NCBI GenBank assembly: GCA_020634625.1
Contig: JACKBJ010000015.1
Span: forward strand, 26,223-90,222
Reading direction: 5' to 3'
Source of the DNA: Caldilineae bacterium
GTDB taxonomy: Bacteria; Chloroflexota; Anaerolineae; Epilineales; Epilineaceae
Length of the DNA stretch: 64,000 nucleotides
Under the pieces are notes generated by a model that had not been told where the DNA came from, searched no databases, and saw only the letters and a program-made list of their open reading frames with translations. Shown in pieces: positions 8,464 to 17,016 of this stretch (positions are counted from its first letter, which is position 1; every line of letters starts with the position of its first letter). Made by a program: the position numbers and the translations under genes.

Positions 8464-9762
8464 ATGACCCGCTCGCCCGCTCCCGGCCCCGGCGCTGCCT
8501 CGGGCTACCCCCTGTCGCGGCCGCTGATCGAGGTCGATCCCGAGATCGCCGCCATCATCGCGCGCGAGGCCGGCCGGCAACGGCTGGGCATCGAGCTGAT
8601 CGCCAGCGAGAACTACACCAGCCAGGCCGTGCTCGAGGCCACCGGCTCGGTGATGACCAACAAGTACGCCGAGGGCCTGCCGGGCCGACGCTACTACGGC
8701 GGCTGCGAGTTCATCGACCAGGCCGAGAACCTGGCCCGCGACCGCGCCATGGCCCTCTTCGGCGCCGAGCACGCCAACGTGCAGCCGCATGCCGGCTCGC
8801 AGGCCAACATGGCCGCCCTGATGGCCCTGCTCGAGCCGGGCGACACGTTGATGGCGCTGCGGCTCGACCAGGGTGGTCACCTGACCCATGGCAGCCCGGT
8901 CAACTTCAGCGGCAAGCTCTTCAAGATCGTGGCCTACGGCGTCGACCGCGAGACCGAGCAGATCGACTACGCCGCGCTGGCGCGCCAGGCGCGCGAGGCG
9001 CGGCCCAAGCTGTTGGTCGGCGGCGCGACGGCCTACCCGCGCAGCATCGACTTCGCGCGCCTGGCCGAGATCGCCAGCGATGTCGGGGCCCTGCTGCTGG
9101 TCGACATGGCGCATATCGCCGGCCTGGTGGCGACCGACCTGCACCCGGACCCGGTGCCGGTGGCCGACGTGGTCACCTCGACCACCCACAAGACCCTGCG
9201 CGGGCCCCGCGGCGGCATCGTGCTCTGCAAGGCCGAGCACGCCAAGGCCATCGACAAGGCGGTCTTCCCGCTGCTGCAGGGCGGCCCGCTGGGCCATTCG
9301 GTGGCGGCCAAGGCGGTGGCCTTCAAGGAGGCGATGGCGCCCGAGTTCCGCGCCTATCAGGAAGCGGTGCTGGCCAACGCGCGCGAGCTGGCCGATGCCC
9401 TGGCCGGCCAGGGCTTCCGCATCGTGGCCGGCGGCACCGACAACCACATGCTGCTGGTCGACCTGCGCCCCAAGGGCGTGACGGGCAAGCTGGCCGAGCA
9501 GCTGCTCGACCAGGCCGGCATCACCACCAACAAGAACATGATCCCCTACGATCCGGAGAAGCCCTTCGTCACCAGCGGCCTGCGCCTGGGCACGCCGGCG
9601 GTGACCACGCGCGGCTTCGGGACCGCCGAGATGCGGCGGATCGCCGGCTGGATCAACCAGGTCATCGAGGCCGGCGAGGACGCGGCCCGGATCGCGCGCA
9701 TCCGGGCCGAGGTGGAGGAGATGGCCGGCGCCTTCCCGGTGCCCGGGGTCGCGGCGGGCTGA
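8464..9762 (+). CDS. glyA: Serine hydroxymethyltransferase GlyA
   Basis: PLP enzyme interconverting serine plus tetrahydrofolate with glycine plus methylene-tetrahydrofolate, in the cytosol. Its 432 residues are close to the family norm. Motifs: IELIASENYTSQAV, NKYAEGLPGRRYYGGC, GGHLTHG, LLVDMAHIAGLVA, and VTSTTHKTLRGPRGG with the PLP lysine. The usual LSHGGHLTHG appears as LDQGGHLTHG. The ATG at 8464 has GAGGTG five bases upstream. A GC-rich hairpin follows the stop. Confidence 0.97.
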   Translation: MTRSPAPGPGAASGYPLSRPLIEVDPEIAAIIAREAGRQRLGIELIASENYTSQAVLEATGSVMTNKYAEGLPGRRYYGGCEFIDQAENLARDRAMALFGAEHANVQPHAGSQANMAALMALLEPGDTLMALRLDQGGHLTHGSPVNFSGKLFKIVAYGVDRETEQIDYAALARQAREARPKLLVGGATAYPRSIDFARLAEIASDVGALLLVDMAHIAGLVATDLHPDPVPVADVVTSTTHKTLRGPRGGIVLCKAEHAKAIDKAVFPLLQGGPLGHSVAAKAVAFKEAMAPEFRAYQEAVLANARELADALAGQGFRIVAGGTDNHMLLVDLRPKGVTGKLAEQLLDQAGITTNKNMIPYDPEKPFVTSGLRLGTPAVTTRGFGTAEMRRIAGWINQVIEAGEDAARIARIRAEVEEMAGAFPVPGVAAG

Positions 9763-9800
9763 GCCGGCCGGCCCCGGGCCGCGGCCCGGGGCCGGTGCCC

Positions 9801-9831
9801 GGCGGGACGGGGCGCTTCGCTCCGTCCCGCC
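9801..9831. terminator. GC-rich hairpin between convergent glyA and DUF4399 gene
   Basis: Inverted repeat GGCGGGACGG...TCCGTCCCGCC around a CTTCG loop, between two convergent genes. There is no T-tract, so bidirectional termination is inferred. A second palindrome (GGCCCCGGGCC-GC-GGCCCGGGGCC) lies just upstream at about 9770-9793. Confidence 0.5.
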
Positions 9832-9845
9832 CGAGCGTTCCGACG

Positions 9846-10331
9846 CTACTCGCCGACGTTGACCTTGACCGTGGCCACGACCGGCGGGCTCAAGGGCGTG
9901 TGCTCGCCGTCGCCGACCACCGCCATCAGCGTATGCTCGCCCGGCGTCAGCGTCAACGTGGTGCAAGCCGAGCCGTCGCCCATGTGAACATGGGTCTCGT
10001 CCTTGGGCAGGGGATCGGTCAGCGTCCCCTCGCTGTAGCCGCTCAGCTCGTCCGCGCTGGGATCGATCAGGATGTGATGGTGCCCGGCGCCGGCCACCAC
10101 CTCGCCCGAGGGCTCGATCGTCAGGTTGGCCACCTCGAGGCAGACCTCGCCGGAAGCGGGCAGCGTCGCCCCGTCCGTCAAGTCCACGAAGCTCACGCTG
10201 GGGGCGGCGGCGTCACCCGCGGCGCCCTCGTCGGCCTCCTCGCCGGCGCAGGCGCCGGTCATCGCGGCGGCCAGCAGCAGCGCCGCCAGGGCCGGGGCTC
10301 GTCGACCGATCGTGCTCATCCTCATCCTCAT
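9846..10331 (-). CDS. DUF4399-domain lipoprotein
   Basis: Exported lipoprotein: a short signal peptide ends in a lipobox (MTGAC), followed by an acidic linker. The mature ~115 residues match the DUF4399 pattern: a VSFVDLTDGATLP opening, an AGAGHHHILID His-cluster, HVHMGDG, and TLTLTPGEHTLMAVVGDGEH before the final beta strand. Function of the family is unknown; the His cluster could bind a metal. Three ATGs are clustered at 10331, 10325 and 10319. AAGGAG lies upstream (about 10342-10347), so 10331 gives the best spacing; the ATG at 10340 is too close to it. The gene is convergent with glyA. Confidence 0.8.
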   Translation of the reverse strand: MRMRMSTIGRRAPALAALLLAAAMTGACAGEEADEGAAGDAAAPSVSFVDLTDGATLPASGEVCLEVANLTIEPSGEVVAGAGHHHILIDPSADELSGYSEGTLTDPLPKDETHVHMGDGSACTTLTLTPGEHTLMAVVGDGEHTPLSPPVVATVKVNVGE

Positions 10332-10502
10332 CGCGGCCATCTCTCCTTGTGGGTCTTTCGCGTCGGCTCGGCGAGGTCCGCCGGGCCGGGGCCGGGTCGC
10401 CTCGAGCGCGGCCATCGACCCCTCTGAAAGCGGGCTGGATTGTAGCGCTCGAGAAGCCGGTCGAGCCAGCCGCGGAGCGCGGCGGTGCGCGCTTGGCGGA
10501 TT

Positions 10503-10531
10503 TTGCACCCCACTCGCGGGCATGATATATT
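10503..10531 (+). promoter_or_regulatory. Promoter of the tRNA-Val-infC operon
   Basis: TTGCAC (10503-10508), a 17-bp spacer, and an extended -10 TGA-TATATT (10523-10531). The tRNA begins 12 nt downstream of the -10, so the transcript would start just before the tRNA. Confidence 0.65.
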
Positions 10532-10543
10532 CTGTGGCTCTGA

Positions 10544-10617
10544 GGGCGGTTAGCTCAGTTGGCTAGAGCGCCACGTTGACATCGTGGAGGTCACAAGTTC
10601 AAGTCTTGTACCGCCCA
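10544..10617 (+). tRNA. tRNA-Val (GAC)
   Basis: Complete 74-nt cloverleaf. The acceptor pairs GGGCGGT with ACCGCCC, with discriminator A. The D stem is GCTC/GAGC. The anticodon stem CCACG/CGTGG holds loop TTGACAT, giving anticodon GAC. The variable loop has 5 nt and the T stem is ACAAG/CTTGT. CCA is not encoded. It lies 36 nt ahead of infC with no terminator or second promoter between, so tRNA and infC appear co-transcribed. Confidence 0.95.
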
Positions 10618-10653
10618 CTCCCGAATCCGGCCCGCGTCTGAGAGGTGATCAAG

Positions 10654-11196
10654 ATCAAGAGACGGTCAAGCAAGAAGTACGTCGAGGTGCCCGTTCGACA
10701 CAACTTCAACGAGCAGATCACGGCATCCCAGGTGCGCGTGATCGCCGACGATGGCGAGCAGCTGGGCATCCTTGCCCTGCGAGACGCCATCAATGCCGCG
10801 CGTGAGCGCGAGCTGGATCTCGTCGAGGTGGCGCCGAACGCCGACCCGCCCGTCTGCCGGATCATGGACTTCGGCAAGTTCATCTACCAGCAGGACAAGA
10901 AGCAGCGCGAGGCTCGGAAGGCGCAGAAGACCACTGAAATCAAGGAAATTCGCCTGCGACCCAAGACCGACGACTACCACGCCGGATTCAAGGTCAAGAA
11001 CGCCCGTCGGTTCTTGATGTCCGGCATGAAGGTCAAGGTCAGGATTCAGTTTCGAGGACGCGAGATCACCCACCCGGAGATCGGTCTCGAGCAGCTTCGG
11101 GAGGTGGCGGAGGAGCTCTCCGACATCGCGGTCATCGAGCAGCATCCTGGGATGGAAGGGCGTTCGCTGTTGATGGTCCTGGCCCCGATCACCTGA
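10654..11196 (+). CDS. infC: Translation initiation factor IF-3, probable AUC start
   Basis: IF-3 binds the 30S subunit and discriminates initiation codons. Motifs: NFNEQITASQVRVI, DLVEVAPNADPPVCRIMDFGKF and KEIRLRPKTDDYH, then the C-terminal domain to LLMVLAPIT. A GTG at 10645 is in frame, but it sits inside AGAGGTGATC (10641-10650), almost a perfect complement of the 16S 3' end. It is therefore more likely the Shine-Dalgarno itself. The next suitable codon is ATC at 10654, 8 nt after AGAGG. Non-AUG starts (AUU/AUC) are the classic autoregulatory feature of infC. First protein gene of infC-rpmI-rplT. Confidence 0.95.
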   Translation: MKRRSSKKYVEVPVRHNFNEQITASQVRVIADDGEQLGILALRDAINAARERELDLVEVAPNADPPVCRIMDFGKFIYQQDKKQREARKAQKTTEIKEIRLRPKTDDYHAGFKVKNARRFLMSGMKVKVRIQFRGREITHPEIGLEQLREVAEELSDIAVIEQHPGMEGRSLLMVLAPIT

Positions 11197-11259
11197 TCCG
11201 GCGCCAGGCGCGAGACCGGGCCGGAGTCGAGACACCAGGCCGAGAGAGGAATAGATCCG

Positions 11260-11466
11260 ATGCCGAAGATGAAGACCCACAAGTCCACGGCCAAGCGCTT
11301 CAAGGTGACCGGGACCGGAAAGCTGATGCGCACCAAGATCGGCAAGAGCCACTTGCGCCGCAAGAAGTCGAAGCGGACGCGCCGGCTCTTCGACGAGTAC
11401 ATGGAAGTCACGCACAAGGCGAGCGTCAAGCGCGTGCGCAAGCTCGCCCCCTATCTCTGGAAGTAG
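11260..11466 (+). CDS. rpmI: 50S ribosomal protein L35
   Basis: A 68-residue basic protein beginning MPKMKTHKSTAKRFKVTGTGK, the L35 signature, with the RRKKSKRTRRL core. It lies in the universal infC-rpmI-rplT order. GAGAGG lies upstream of the ATG. Confidence 0.97.
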   Translation: MPKMKTHKSTAKRFKVTGTGKLMRTKIGKSHLRRKKSKRTRRLFDEYMEVTHKASVKRVRKLAPYLWK

Positions 11467-11483
11467 TCCGAGGAGTCCACTAG

Positions 11484-11843
11484 ATGTCGCGCGTCAAGGG
11501 GGGTCCCCAGACCCATCGTCGTCACAAGAAGATCCTGAAGGAAGCCCGCGGCTTCAATCAGGGCCGCCGGCGCCTGATCAAGCGCGCCACCGAATCGGTC
11601 CTGAAGGCCCGTGCCTACCAGTATCGCGATCGGCGCAACCGCAAGCGCGACTTCCGTCGCCTGTGGATCCAGCGCATCAATGCCGCGGCGCGCGCCAACG
11701 GCACCAGCTACGGCCGCTTCATCCACGGCCTGGGCCTGGCCAATGTCGAGCTCGACCGCAAGGTTCTGGCCGATCTGGCCGTGCACGACCCGGTGGCCTT
11801 CAGCGCGCTGGTCGAAATGGCCGGCGCCGCCCAGGCGGCCTGA
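11484..11843 (+). CDS. rplT: 50S ribosomal protein L20
   Basis: A 119-residue protein with the L20 motifs KKILKEARGF, AYQYRDRRNRKRDFRRLWI and NAAARANGTSYGRFIHGL. It follows L35 by 17 nt with GAGGAG ahead of the ATG. L20 often represses this operon by binding its leader; no such site is evident here. An intrinsic terminator follows. Confidence 0.97.
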   Translation: MSRVKGGPQTHRRHKKILKEARGFNQGRRRLIKRATESVLKARAYQYRDRRNRKRDFRRLWIQRINAAARANGTSYGRFIHGLGLANVELDRKVLADLAVHDPVAFSALVEMAGAAQAA

Positions 11844-11861
11844 GCTCGGACGTCGTCAGCC

Positions 11862-11887
11862 AAAGGGCGCCCTCGCGGCGCCCTTTT
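11862..11887 (+). terminator. Intrinsic terminator of infC-rpmI-rplT
   Basis: Perfect stem AAAGGGCGCC / GGCGCCCTTT around a CTCGC loop, running into TTTTT. Confidence 0.92.
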
Positions 11888-11979
11888 TCTGTTCCGCCGC
11901 CGCTCACGGCCGCGTCGCGTTCCGCCGTCCTCCGCCGCCCAGCCTTCTTCCGCCGCGCCTCGAGCGCCCGGAGCGGACC

Positions 11980-12768
11980 ATGATCACCAGCGACAGCAAC
12001 CCCAAGCTGCGTTATGTCCAGCATCTGTCGCGCCGCGCCTTCCGGCAGCGAGAGGGGCGCATGCTGCTGGAGGGCCTGCGGCTGGTCGAGGCGGCGCTCG
12101 ACGCGGGCCATCGGCCGGCCTTCAGCCTGGCCAGCGACCTGCTCGACGCGAGCGCGCGCGGCGCCGCGCTGCGGTCACGCCTGATCGAGGCGGGCGCGCC
12201 GCCCATCCCGGTGGCCGACGCCCTGCTGCGCCAGGTCGGCGACACCCAGCACGGTCAGGGCCTGTTGGCCGTCCTGCCGATTCCCGAGCTGCCGCTCCCG
12301 GACCGGCCCTCGCTGCTCCTGCTCCTGGACGGGCTGCGCGATCCGGGCAACCTGGGCACCGCCTTGCGCAGCGCGGACGCCGCCGGCGTCGACGCGGTGC
12401 TGCTGTCGCCCGGCACGGTCGACTGGAGCAACGCCAAGGTCGTCCGCGCCGCCATGGGTGCCCACTTCCACGTTCCGGTCCGGCAGCTGAGCTGGGCGGG
12501 CATCGACAGCCTCCTGGCGGAGCTCGAGCCGCGGCCGAGTTTGTGGCTGGCCGAGGCCGGCGGCCGGCTGGCGCATAGCGAGGTCGACTGGCGTGCGCCC
12601 AGCCTGCTGGTGATCGGCGGCGAGGCCGCGGGCCCCTCGGCCGAGGCCCGCGCCCGGGCGACGGACAGCCTGCGCATCCGCATGCCGGGTCGAGCCGAGT
12701 CGCTCAACGCGGCCGGCGCCGCGGCCGTGATCCTCTTCGAGGCCCTGCGGCAGCGGGCCGAGGCCTGA
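11980..12768 (+). CDS. TrmH/SpoU-family RNA 2'-O-methyltransferase
   Basis: SPOUT-fold methyltransferase of the 23S rRNA/tRNA ribose methylase type, 262 residues. The N-terminal substrate-binding domain (NPKLRYVQHL, GRMLLEGLRLVEAAL) resembles RlmB/TsnR proteins. The catalytic domain shows motif 1 (LLLDGLRDPGNLGTALRSADAAG), motif 2 (LLVIGGEAAGPSAEA) and motif 3 (RIRMPGRAESLNAAGAAAVILFEALRQ). The conserved glutamate of 'GxEgxG' is present. The ATG at 11980 has GGAG nearby. The exact RNA target is not determinable. The stop is 2 nt from that of the convergent next gene. Confidence 0.9.
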   Translation: MITSDSNPKLRYVQHLSRRAFRQREGRMLLEGLRLVEAALDAGHRPAFSLASDLLDASARGAALRSRLIEAGAPPIPVADALLRQVGDTQHGQGLLAVLPIPELPLPDRPSLLLLLDGLRDPGNLGTALRSADAAGVDAVLLSPGTVDWSNAKVVRAAMGAHFHVPVRQLSWAGIDSLLAELEPRPSLWLAEAGGRLAHSEVDWRAPSLLVIGGEAAGPSAEARARATDSLRIRMPGRAESLNAAGAAAVILFEALRQRAEA

Positions 12769-12770
12769 GC

Positions 12771-13400
12771 TCAGCCGAAGCGCTCCTCGGCCCAGGGGTC
12801 GCCGTGCATGTGGTAGCCGTGGCGCTCCCAGAAGCCGGGCGGATTGCCGCGGACCAGCTCGAAGCCGCTGACCCATTTGGCGCTCTTCCAGAGGTAGAGC
12901 TTGGGTACCAGCAGCCGCGCCGGTCCGCCGTGCTCGCGTTCGAGCGGCTGACCCTCGTAGCGATGGGCCACCATCACGCCCGGCTCGCGCATCTCGTCGA
13001 GGCGCATGTTGGTGGTGTAGCCGCCATGGCAGTGGATCAGCACGTGGTCCGCCTCGGGGCGGGGCGGCGCCTGCTTCAGCAGCTCGGTGAAGGGCACGCC
13101 GGTCCAGGTCGTGTCGAGCTTGCTCCAGCGGGTGACGCAGTGGATGTCGACCGTCTGGGTCTCCATCGGGAGGGCCAGGAAGCCCGGCCAATCCCATTCG
13201 CGTTCGGCCTCGACCAGCCCGAAGACCCTCAGCCGCCAGTCCTCGGTGCTCACGCGCGGCGTCGGGCCATAGGTCAGCACGGGGAACTTGTGGGTCAGGC
13301 TCTGTCCGGGCGGCACGCGGCCGGCGGACTCGCCCGTCCCGCGTGCGTCGGCCGCGCGCCGCAGCCGGCGCACGCGCTCGAAGGGATCGATGCGGCTCAT
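12771..13400 (-). CDS. Sulfite oxidase-like molybdopterin oxidoreductase
   Basis: A 209-residue single-domain protein of the oxidoreductase molybdopterin-binding family. The HCVTRWSKLDTTWTGVPF segment holds the cysteine that ligates molybdenum. Other family features are HCHGGYTTNM, GGPARLLVPKLYLWKSAKWV and HGYHMHGDPW. There is no signal peptide or heme domain, so this is a small cytosolic or partner-dependent member; substrate unknown. GGGAGA precedes the ATG. Confidence 0.88.
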   Translation of the reverse strand: MSRIDPFERVRRLRRAADARGTGESAGRVPPGQSLTHKFPVLTYGPTPRVSTEDWRLRVFGLVEAEREWDWPGFLALPMETQTVDIHCVTRWSKLDTTWTGVPFTELLKQAPPRPEADHVLIHCHGGYTTNMRLDEMREPGVMVAHRYEGQPLEREHGGPARLLVPKLYLWKSAKWVSGFELVRGNPPGFWERHGYHMHGDPWAEERFG

Positions 13401-13578
13401 GGATCGGGTCTCCCGGTGCTCGCGGATCTCGCGGACGCAGGCTGCGGATGCCAGGTCGGGGCCGGCGACCGCCTGCGTCGAGGCCGGCCCGGACGCTGGC
13501 TCGGACGCGTCGTGGCGGGCCGTCCTTACCGCGTCGGAACTGGCCGCATCGCGCCCGGGTGACTATCCTCCACCGGTC

Positions 13579-15102
13579 ATGCTGATCCCACGCTCGGGCC
13601 AGGCGCCCGCCCTTCCCCGCCGCTGGCCGGCAGCGCCCGACCGCCGCCGGTCGGGCCGGGCGGCCCTGCTCCTGGCCGGCGGCCTGACCCTGGCCCTGGC
13701 GCCGGACCGAGCCCTGCTCCTCGGCCTGTTCGCGCTGGGCCTGCTGGCCCTGCTCCGCTGGCCCTGGCTCGGGCTTTGCGCAGCCGCCTTCGGCGTCCCC
13801 TTCGGCAGCCTGCTTCCGCTGCCCCTGGGCGGCCTGGCGCTGACGCCCACGCCGCTCCTCCTGGCCGCTTCCGGCCTGGCACTGCTGCTGCCGGCGCTGG
13901 CCCGCGGCCAGCTGCCCGGCCTGCCGATCCCGCGCTCGCTCCTGGCGGCGCTGGCCCTCTTCCTGGCCGCCCTGGCCGCCTCGGCCTGGGGGGCGATCGC
14001 ACCGGGGGTCGCCGCCGTCGAGATCGCCCGCTGGCTCGAGTTCGGCCTGGCCCTGGTGCTGGCGGCCAGCCTGACCGGCCGGCCGCGCGCGATCCGCCGG
14101 CTGCTGATCTGCCTGCTGCTGGCCGGCGCCGCCCAGGCGCTGCTCGGCACCTGGACCGCCCTCGCGCGCTGGGGGCCGGAGGCCTACGCCGTGCTGGGCG
14201 GCCGCATCCACCGCGCCCATGGCAGCTTCGGCCAGCCCAACCCCTTCGCCGGCTACGCCAACATGGTCTGGCCGCTCGGCGCGGCCCTGCTGCTGGACGG
14301 CCTGCGCCATGCCGGGCAGGGCGGCCGCGGCGGTCGCACCGCCGATCGATCGATCGCGCCGACCTTGACCCTGGTCGGCGCGTTCGCGGCCCTGCTCGCC
14401 GGGCTGGCCTTGCTGCTCTCCTGGTCGCGCGGCGGCTGGCTGGCCGCGGCGGCGGGCGGCGCCGCGCTGGGGACGGCCTGGCTGGCGACCGGCTTTCGTT
14501 CGGCCCGGTTGGGCCGCCGCACGGCCGGGCTGACCGGAATCCTCGCCAGCCTGGTGCTGCTCGGACTCGCCGGCGGCGGCCTGGAGCGGCTGCCGGCCAG
14601 CGTCGGCCAGCGCCTGGCCTCGATCGGACAGACCGAGCGCGCCTGGGGGGTGACCGACGTCGAGGTCACCGACGCGAACTTCTCGACCCTCGAGCGCATC
14701 GCCCACTGGGAGGCCGCGGTCGCCATGTGGGCCGAGGCGCCCTGGCTCGGACAGGGCCCCGGCCACTACGCGCTGGCCTATCGCCGGGTCCATCTGCCGC
14801 GTTGGCCCGACGCGCTGGGCCATGCCCACAACATCTACCTCAACCTGCTGGCCGAGACCGGCCTGATCGGCCTGGCCGGCTTCCTCCTGCTCTGGCTGGG
14901 CCTGCTGGGCCTGGCCCTGCGCGCCGCCGGCTCGGCCGGCCGGCTCCGGGCCGCCCTCGGCCTGGGCCTGCTCGGCGTCCTGGTCGCCACCAGCATCCAC
15001 AACCTGCTCGACAACCTCTTCGTGCACGAGATGACCGTGCAGCTCGGCCTCCTGGCCGGCCTGACCCTCGCCGCGCCTCCCACCGAGAAGCCCAGCCCAT
15101 GA
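13579..15102 (+). CDS. O-antigen ligase/polymerase-like membrane protein
   Basis: A 507-residue polytopic protein with ~11 hydrophobic helices. The Wzy_C/O-antigen ligase hallmark is present: a helix with LLLSWSRGGWLAAA, then a long extracytoplasmic loop ending GHAHNIYLNLLAETGLIGLAGF. A RIHRAHGSFGQPNPFAGYANM loop is also typical. Likely transfers or polymerises a lipid-linked glycan at the outer face of the membrane. TATCCT lies 9 nt before the ATG with no clear Shine-Dalgarno. It overlaps the next gene by ATGA. Confidence 0.85.
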   Translation: MLIPRSGQAPALPRRWPAAPDRRRSGRAALLLAGGLTLALAPDRALLLGLFALGLLALLRWPWLGLCAAAFGVPFGSLLPLPLGGLALTPTPLLLAASGLALLLPALARGQLPGLPIPRSLLAALALFLAALAASAWGAIAPGVAAVEIARWLEFGLALVLAASLTGRPRAIRRLLICLLLAGAAQALLGTWTALARWGPEAYAVLGGRIHRAHGSFGQPNPFAGYANMVWPLGAALLLDGLRHAGQGGRGGRTADRSIAPTLTLVGAFAALLAGLALLLSWSRGGWLAAAAGGAALGTAWLATGFRSARLGRRTAGLTGILASLVLLGLAGGGLERLPASVGQRLASIGQTERAWGVTDVEVTDANFSTLERIAHWEAAVAMWAEAPWLGQGPGHYALAYRRVHLPRWPDALGHAHNIYLNLLAETGLIGLAGFLLLWLGLLGLALRAAGSAGRLRAALGLGLLGVLVATSIHNLLDNLFVHEMTVQLGLLAGLTLAAPPTEKPSP

Positions 15103-16145
15103 ACGACTCGCCCACCCGCCCCCCCACGCTCGGCTCGCGGCTGGCCAGCCCGCGCACCCTGGTCTCGCTGCTGGCGGCCGTCGCCCTGATCGGCTTCTTC
15201 CTGTCCCGCCAGGACCCGGCCGAGCTCGACGCCGCCTGGAGCCAGCTGCGCCAGGCCAGCCCGCTGCTCTACGGGGCCGCGCTGCTGGCCTACTACCTCA
15301 ACTTCCCGGTCCGCGCCCTGCGCTGGCGGCTGCTGCTCGAGAACGCCGGCACGCCGGCGGCCGAGATCCCGCGCAACCGCGACCTGGCCGAGATCATCTA
15401 CCTGTCCTGGTTCGTCAACGCGCTCGTCCCGGCCAAGCTCGGCGACCTCTACCGCGGCTGGTTGCTGCGCCGCGAGGGCGGCTCGAGCTGGACCCATGCC
15501 ATGGGCACCATCGTGGCCGAGCGCATCCTGGACCTGATCGTGCTGGTCGGCCTGATGGTCACCACCGGTCTCCTGACCTACGGCGACGTCCTCGCCGCCG
15601 GCGTGACCGGCGGGCCCTACGCCTGCCTGGCCAGCCCGCCCGACCTGTCCAACCTGGGCTGCAGCCTGCTCCAGCTCTTCGCCGTCGGCGGCGTCGGCGC
15701 CCTGGCCATGATCGTCGGCCTGATCCTCGTCGCCCGTCACGGGAGCCGGCTCGAGCCGCTCATGCCCGGCCGCCTGGCCGCCGTCTACAACCGATTCTCG
15801 GGCGCCCTGGTGCTGTCCTTCGACCGCTTCGGCCGCCTGCTGGGCCTGTCGCTGCTGGCCTGGTCCTTCGAAGGCCTGGCCTTCTGGCTGGTGGGGCTGG
15901 CCCTGGGCCAATCCCTCCCCTTGCCCCTGGTCGTCTTCTTCGCCCTGCTGCAGGCCTTCATCACCGTCATCCCGCTGACCCCCGGCGGCCTGGGCTTCGA
16001 GCCGGTGCTGGCCACCGCCCTCGAGATCAAGGGCTTCGCCGGCAGCGCCGCCCTGGCCATGACCGGCCTCTACCGCAGCATCAGCTACCTCAGCCTGATC
16101 GCGGGCGGCGCCCTGGTCTACCTCCTCAGCAAGAAGACCAAGTAG
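15099..16145 (+). CDS. Lysylphosphatidylglycerol synthase TM-like (flippase-family) membrane protein
   Basis: A 348-residue protein of the UPF0104/MprF-transmembrane/AglD-like family with about 8 helices. Typical motifs: YYLNFPVRALRWRLLL, the NALVPAKLGDLYRGWLLRRE segment, TIVAERILDLIVL, and VIPLTPGGLGFEPVLATAL near the C-terminus. Members are linked to lipid or lipid-linked sugar handling. Translational coupling to the O-antigen ligase-like gene suggests a shared surface-glycan role; this is inference. Confidence 0.85.
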   Translation: MNDSPTRPPTLGSRLASPRTLVSLLAAVALIGFFLSRQDPAELDAAWSQLRQASPLLYGAALLAYYLNFPVRALRWRLLLENAGTPAAEIPRNRDLAEIIYLSWFVNALVPAKLGDLYRGWLLRREGGSSWTHAMGTIVAERILDLIVLVGLMVTTGLLTYGDVLAAGVTGGPYACLASPPDLSNLGCSLLQLFAVGGVGALAMIVGLILVARHGSRLEPLMPGRLAAVYNRFSGALVLSFDRFGRLLGLSLLAWSFEGLAFWLVGLALGQSLPLPLVVFFALLQAFITVIPLTPGGLGFEPVLATALEIKGFAGSAALAMTGLYRSISYLSLIAGGALVYLLSKKTK

Positions 16146-16266
16146 GGCCGCCTCCGCGGCGAAGCGACGGCCCGCGCGATCATGCCGCATCCATGCCCTG
16201 CTCATTCGCGGCTCACCCAGCCCCGCTATGCTGGCCGGGTCGATCCTGCCCTCCCCTAAAGTCGCT

Positions 16267-16272
16267 TATAAT
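16267..16272 (+). promoter_or_regulatory. -10 element upstream of the two-component operon
   Basis: A perfect TATAAT 51 nt before the GTG start of the response regulator. No recognisable -35. Confidence 0.5.
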
Positions 16273-16323
16273 CGTCGCAGCTTCGAACCCCGAGCGCCCT
16301 CCATGCGACGCGGAGAATCCAAC

Positions 16324-17015
<692 letters not shown>

Positions 17016-17016
<1 letters not shown>

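Noticed and set aside
1757..9762. Multi-kilobase open frames of over 2000 codons on both strands across this region
   Set aside because: They overlap selA, rsmG, glyA and the ATPase in other frames, show Arg/Ala/Gly-rich low-complexity composition and no domain motifs. This is the usual effect of very high GC content on stop frequency.
10645..10647. GTG as the infC start codon
   Set aside because: It lies inside the Shine-Dalgarno-like AGAGGTGATC. A downstream ATC is better spaced. Kept only as an alternative.
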